A stretch of 64,000 bases of DNA. It comes from Allofournierella sp. (GTDB lineage: Bacteria > Bacillota > Clostridia > Oscillospirales > Ruminococcaceae). The stretch lies in contig JAHHRU010000005.1 in NCBI GenBank assembly GCA_020025635.1, forward strand, positions 1 to 64,000, written 5' to 3'. The stretch's first letter is position 1, and every line of letters starts with the position of its first letter. A program made the translations under genes and the position numbers. Positions 60,683-64,000 of this stretch are shown here, in pieces. The notes beneath the pieces are model-generated. The model saw only the letters and a list, made by a program, of their open reading frames with translations, ran no database searches and was not told where the DNA came from.

Positions 60683-61939
60683 ATGAAAAATAAAAAGCCC
60701 ACTCTTTGGACGATGAATTTCACATTGCTGATCGTTGCCACCACGTTTGGCGCCGTTGGCGGTGTGGCGGGCGGATTTGCCCTTTCCTTTCTTGTTTTTG
60801 ATGAAACCGGCAGCACCCTTGCCTCAGCGCTTGTTCTTGCCTCATCCCTCATTCCCGGCTTCTTCATCCCACTCTTCGCCGCGCCCTGGCTGGACCGTCT
60901 GCCCCGAAAGCCCTTTCTTGTGTTCGGTGATCTTGTCAACGGCATCCTGTATGCGCTGGCCGGCTTTTATCTGCTGACCCGCCCCTTTACCTATCTGGGG
61001 TATCTGGGCTTTTCCCTGCTGCTGGCCTGCCTTGGCAGCTTTGATTCGCTTGCTTATCAAAGCATTTATCCGAACCTTATCCCCAAAGGGATGGAATCCA
61101 AAGGCTACGCCATTTCCTCCATGCTTTACCCGGTCATCACGGTGGTGATGATGCCGCTGGCCGCCATTCTGATGGATACCATCGGCGTTGCCTGGATCCT
61201 GATCGGCCAGGGGGCACTCTCTGTCCTTGGCGCTTTGATTGAAAGCCGAATAAAGCTTGAGGAAAAAAACCGGCTCGACGGCGAGCCGTATTCCTTCCGC
61301 CGCTGGAAGGAGGACCTTCTGGATGGTTTTTCCTATCTGAAAAGGGAAAAGGGGCTTCAGGCCATTTTCGCCTACACTTCCTTTTCCAATGGCATCGCCA
61401 CCGGCTACGACCCCCTGAAGATCGCCTTTTTCCGCACTGCGCCCGGGTTTACCAGCGCCATGTATGCCCTGTTTTCGGTTGCGGAATTTTTAGGGCGCAG
61501 TATCGGAAGCGTGCTCCAGTACAAAGTTGAGATCCCGCCCCGCAGGAAATTCGGCATCTGCTTTTTTGTGTATCAGTTCTACTCTCTCATGGATGCTCTG
61601 CTTTTGTGGCTTCCCTACCCGCTGATGCTGGCAAACCGGGGGATGTGCGGTTTTTTGGGGGTGAACAGCGCCACCATGCGCATGGCCGCCATGCAAAGTT
61701 ATATTCCGGATGAATACCGTGCCCGTGTGAACGCCTTTGACGGCATCTGCTACACCGCAGCCTCCAGTGTGCTGACCCTGGTCGTGGGCACTTTGGGTGA
61801 GCTGCTGGATTACCGCATCTGCATGACCCTTTGCGGCTGTGCTACCATTCTGATGGGCTGGCTCACCATTTGGAGCCGCCGCAAATATGTGCGCCAAATC
61901 TACGAAACCGCCCCTTCCGAAGCCGAAACAGCCGATTGA
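60683..61939 (+). CDS. MFS transporter, drug-efflux type
   Basis: 418 residues with ~12 membrane helices and an MFS loop (LFAAPWLDRLPRKPFLVFGD) after helix 2, as in macrolide-efflux (MefA-like) and enterobactin exporters. AGGAGG lies before the ATG at 60683 (a GTG three codons earlier is less likely). Promoter TTGTTT-18-TACAAT near 60631-60660. Substrate unknown. Linked to the XRE/TPR regulator upstream. Confidence 0.85.
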   Translation: MKNKKPTLWTMNFTLLIVATTFGAVGGVAGGFALSFLVFDETGSTLASALVLASSLIPGFFIPLFAAPWLDRLPRKPFLVFGDLVNGILYALAGFYLLTRPFTYLGYLGFSLLLACLGSFDSLAYQSIYPNLIPKGMESKGYAISSMLYPVITVVMMPLAAILMDTIGVAWILIGQGALSVLGALIESRIKLEEKNRLDGEPYSFRRWKEDLLDGFSYLKREKGLQAIFAYTSFSNGIATGYDPLKIAFFRTAPGFTSAMYALFSVAEFLGRSIGSVLQYKVEIPPRRKFGICFFVYQFYSLMDALLLWLPYPLMLANRGMCGFLGVNSATMRMAAMQSYIPDEYRARVNAFDGICYTAASSVLTLVVGTLGELLDYRICMTLCGCATILMGWLTIWSRRKYVRQIYETAPSEAETAD

Positions 61940-61986
61940 CAAAGAAAAGCGCACTGCACATTTTGTGCAGTGCGCTTTTCTTTGTC
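61938..61986. terminator. Bidirectional terminator overlapping two stop codons
   Basis: Perfect 23-bp stem starting GACAAAGAAAAGCGCACTGC with a 3-nt loop. The arms overlap the last bases of the MFS stop and of the convergent TSCPD gene stop. Confidence 0.92.
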
Positions 61987-62251
61987 ATTGCTCCTGCGGC
62001 TGGGCCAGCGCCTCACGCAGGGTCTGGGCAACCTGATCCGGGCAGGAAGTGCACCGGTTTCCGCAGGTAAGCCCTTCCATACGATCGATCGCCTCTTTGG
62101 CATCCATCCCCTTGAGCAGGCTCATGATGCCTTTCAGGTTGCCGTCACAGCCGCCCATGATCTCGATATTCTGGATGGTTCCGTCCTCGTTCAGGCAGAC
62201 GGTGGAATTGCGCGAACAGGTGCCGCGATGTTTTCTGGTGTAAGTGATCAT
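61985..62251 (-). CDS. TSCPD domain protein (TIGR03905)
   Basis: 88 residues. Four conserved cysteines (GTCSRN, GGCDGN, LTCGNRCTSCPDQ) with the TSCPD motif also found at the C-terminus of some ribonucleotide reductases, where it binds metal. Function of the stand-alone protein is unknown; cytosolic. Terminates into the shared hairpin at 61938-61986. Confidence 0.9.
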   Translation of the reverse strand: MITYTRKHRGTCSRNSTVCLNEDGTIQNIEIMGGCDGNLKGIMSLLKGMDAKEAIDRMEGLTCGNRCTSCPDQVAQTLREALAQPQEQ

Positions 62252-62296
62252 AATTCGTACTCTCCCACTATTTTTCTTTCTTTTGATCTATTCATG

Positions 62297-62336
62297 AAAA
62301 AAGGAGCTGCCGCAAAAAACGGCAGCTCCTTTTTTT
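62297..62336. terminator. Terminator between the PHP and TSCPD genes
   Basis: Perfect 16-bp stem AAAAAAGGAGCTGCCG with complement and loop; T-rich both ways. Confidence 0.92.
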
Positions 62337-62345
62337 CAGGCAATA

Positions 62346-63188
62346 TCAGACCTTGCGGCTTCTTGCCAGCTCTGCAATGCGCCGGATCTGATCATCCGGT
62401 GTCTGGCACATGCCCAAAGGTCTTGGCACATTGGAGTTTAAACCGTGGAAATCCGTTCCACCTGTTATTATAAGGTCGTTGTCAAGTGCCAGCCGGCGCA
62501 GCTCGGCCTTATCCTCTTCGGTGTTGCGCGGGTGATCCACCTCGATGCCATCAATTCGGCCCTGTGCCACCAGTTCCCGCACCGCCTGCATGCTTTTGTA
62601 AACGCTGGGATGCGCAAAAACCGCCACACCCCTCGCTTTTTTAATAAGTTCCAGCACTTCATCAATGGACTGATATTCCGGGTTGTGCAGCACCCGGCCG
62701 GAGCTTCGGCTGAAAAGCGACTTGTAGGTTTCGTTGTAAATACCATCGGCCAGGCCGTACTCACACAGCACCCGCATAATGGTGGATTTGTACAGCACCC
62801 CGCCGGCGGCCAGCTTGATCGCATCTTCCGCCTTGAAATAAGGGAAGATCTCCTCCAATTCCTTGGCTGACTGCCGGCAAACCTCGTTGCGGCGGTCTGC
62901 CATAAGCTGGCAGTGGGCAGCAAGCTCCGGGCAGTTCAGATCGGGCCAGTAACACAGCATATGGATGCGGCAGTCGTTTTTAAAGTCATACGCAGTCAGT
63001 TCCGTGCAGGGAATCAGGCTTACCCCATGCTGAAACGGATACTCATAGGCATAACGGACCGAGTGCATCGTGTCGTGGTCCGCAATGGAAAGATAGCTCA
63101 TGCCCATTCGGGATGCCATGATCGGCAGCATCTCTGCACGAATGGAACCATCTGAAAAAGTGCTGTGTGTATGAAGATCACCCGGCAT
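62346..63188 (-). CDS. PHP-domain phosphoesterase (RNase AM / YciV-like)
   Basis: 280 residues. PHP metal-site motifs: GDLHTHSTFSDGS at the start, SIADHDTMHSV, VAVFAHPSV and GTDFHGLN near the end. Relatives (E. coli YciV, TrpH) are Mn-dependent 5'-nucleases acting on 3',5'-bisnucleotides and RNA 5' ends. The ATG at 63188 follows AAAAGGGGC; the 30-codon extension upstream lacks a site. Confidence 0.9.
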   Translation of the reverse strand: MPGDLHTHSTFSDGSIRAEMLPIMASRMGMSYLSIADHDTMHSVRYAYEYPFQHGVSLIPCTELTAYDFKNDCRIHMLCYWPDLNCPELAAHCQLMADRRNEVCRQSAKELEEIFPYFKAEDAIKLAAGGVLYKSTIMRVLCEYGLADGIYNETYKSLFSRSSGRVLHNPEYQSIDEVLELIKKARGVAVFAHPSVYKSMQAVRELVAQGRIDGIEVDHPRNTEEDKAELRRLALDNDLIITGGTDFHGLNSNVPRPLGMCQTPDDQIRRIAELARSRKV

Positions 63189-63530
63189 AGAATACGCCCC
63201 TTTTCTATGTTTTATTTTGGAAAAGCCCACATTCATCATCTTGTACACCTGCGCTTTACAGGTAAAAATACAGCCCATTTTGTTATTTATTTATCACAAT
63301 ATATATTCAAAATGTGCAATATTTTTAAACTTATCAGTGTACACCCCTACTATACCACCAATTCCTTTTTCCCGCAATTCATTTTCTGTTTTTTATCTGC
63401 TTGATTTGCACAAAACACAGCTCTACCTATTTATAAAGGGGGCTTCCGCTTTTGGGGCAGATGTTTCCCGTTTTCTTTTTGTTTTTTCGCCGAATGCCGA
63501 ATAATTAAAAAAATGTTCAAATTCAAAATA
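63189..63530. other. AT-rich divergent intergenic region
   Basis: Contains the PHP-gene promoter on the minus strand (a TATAGT box near 63350) and runs of A/T. No gene supported. With 63531-63721 it makes a 533-bp gap whose right half is regulatory. Confidence 0.5.
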
Positions 63531-63569
63531 TTGACAATTTATTTGTTTCAAGCTATACTGGTTAGAACC
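63531..63569 (+). promoter_or_regulatory. Promoter of the terminal ABC transporter gene
   Basis: TTGACA, 17 bases, TATACT (63554-63559), immediately followed by GGTTAGAACC (63560-63569), which carries a GTTAG half-site at the presumed transcription start. Confidence 0.8.
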
Positions 63570-63595
63570 GCTTTTTGTCAGCGGCATTTCTTTCT

Positions 63596-63625
63596 CCCGA
63601 AAGTTAGCAGGTCCTAACTTTCGGG
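63596..63625 (+). promoter_or_regulatory. Operator/hairpin with perfect 12-bp arms around GTTAG-N6-CTAAC
   Basis: CCCGAAAGTTAG, six bases, CTAACTTTCGGG. It contains the 16-bp palindrome also seen at 4766-4781. As RNA it would be a strong hairpin followed at 9 nt by TTTTTT, so it could also attenuate transcription. Confidence 0.65.
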
Positions 63626-63680
63626 GCAGGCGCTTTTTTCGCTGCCGTGCTTGTGCCGGCGGCATTTTCAAGGCTTTGCG

Positions 63681-63696
63681 GTTAGCAAGGCCTAAC
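63681..63696 (+). promoter_or_regulatory. Second GTTAG-N6-CTAAC operator before the ABC gene
   Basis: GTTAGCAAGGCCTAAC, 26 nt before the start codon, followed by TTTTTGGAG. Shares GTTAGCA and CTAAC with the copies at 63603-63618 and (minus strand) 4766-4781. Confidence 0.6.
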
Positions 63697-63721
63697 TTTT
63701 TGGAGAAAAGGAGCACTTTCC

Positions 63722-64000
63722 ATGATGATCAACAAACGGCTCATCGGGCTGGTCCCGGAGAGCAAATCACACATTCAGAAAACAGTTCTGTTTCAGTGGC
63801 TTTCGCTTGCCGCAAACATTGCGCTGATTCTGACCCTGACCCACCTGCTTTCCTCGGTATATGCAGGCACCGCTGAAATGAAGGATCTGTACGCTGCCAT
63901 TGCCGTGGCCGCCGCAGCTCTTTTGGTTCGTTTTTTCTGCACAAAGCTTGCAGCCGCTGAAAGCTTTGCCGCTTCCAGCGCCGTTAAGGGCCGGCTGCGC
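63722..64000 (+). CDS. ABC transporter half-transporter, CydD-like (N-terminal part)
   Basis: 93 residues visible, running off the window end. The start MINKRLIGLVPESKSHIQ and two hydrophobic segments (FQWLSLAANIALILTLTHLL and an Ala-rich second) match the N-terminus of CydD-type/related ABC exporters with fused ATPase. AAGGAG lies before the double ATG (63722 or 63725). The shared operators suggest co-regulation with the transport operon at 1-4749. Substrate unknown. Confidence 0.78.
   Translation, partial: MMINKRLIGLVPESKSHIQKTVLFQWLSLAANIALILTLTHLLSSVYAGTAEMKDLYAAIAVAAAALLVRFFCTKLAAAESFAASSAVKGRLR

Overview
The window looks like chromosome of an anaerobic, fermentative, gut-associated member of the Clostridia, most likely Oscillospirales/Ruminococcaceae. 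This rests on the mid-50s GC, Shine-Dalgarno-led genes, housekeeping genes of Firmicutes type (Mini-III RNase, YebC, HrcA/CIRCE-controlled groESL), oxygen-defence and fermentation enzymes (reverse rubrerythrin, AdhE, secondary alcohol dehydrogenase) and a bile salt hydrolase with every canonical catalytic residue. The species is not identified. I see no phage, insertion sequence or CRISPR array.

Layout. 1-5.8 kb: minus-strand transport operon (AraC regulator, ECF-type S component, EcfT-like protein, two ABC exporter-fold half-transporters). 6.3-10 kb: Zn secondary alcohol dehydrogenase and groES-groEL with a CIRCE operator. 10-17 kb: lipid kinase, DUF421 protein, reverse rubrerythrin, Gx transporter with divergent FMN-binding lipoprotein, then a DUF4358 / MBOAT / DHHW set suggestive of surface O-acetylation. 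17-23 kb: PadR-DUF2812 unit, then a GntR-ABC permease-unknown-ATPase-sigma-factor run. 23.3-27 kb: bile salt hydrolase, DUF4298 protein, two unrecognised exported proteins. 27.4-32.1 kb: Crp/Fnr regulator divergent from a class V aminotransferase, an NhaC-family antiporter and an Asp/Glu racemase-family protein. 32.2-41.1 kb: GNAT pseudogene, tRNA-Ala, adhE, DUF975, tRNA-Ser, a lipoprotein, AIM24, PutP symporter, tRNA-Gly. 41.2-44.7 kb: ECF sigma factor and a response regulator / histidine kinase / membrane protein operon. 44.8-47.8 kb: a compact cluster of two MinD/ferredoxin ATPases, two NifX-like proteins and a DUF134 regulator, resembling the Orp ('orange protein') cluster. 47.9-59.3 kb: mainly housekeeping genes (inositol phosphatase family, prfB, rpsF-ssb-rpsR, a PASTA pseudokinase, yebC, RsmF-like methyltransferase, mrnC, obgE, rpmA, rplU). 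59.4-64 kb: XRE/TPR regulator, MFS exporter, TSCPD and PHP proteins, and the start of another ABC half-transporter.

The most informative signals are regulatory. A 16-bp palindrome (GTTAG-N6-CTAAC) precedes the transporter loci at both ends of the window, suggesting one shared repressor. A 22-bp tandem repeat (two TGAAACATTTC-like units) sits the same 4-5 nt before the -10 box of three units: the two-component operon, the ECF sigma gene and a lipoprotein gene, a candidate local regulon. PadR, GntR, DUF134 and Rex-type candidate operators can also be read directly. The most unusual proteins are a zinc-ribbon/PASTA kinase homologue that lacks the catalytic HRD and DFG aspartates, and the Orp-like ATPase/NifX cluster.
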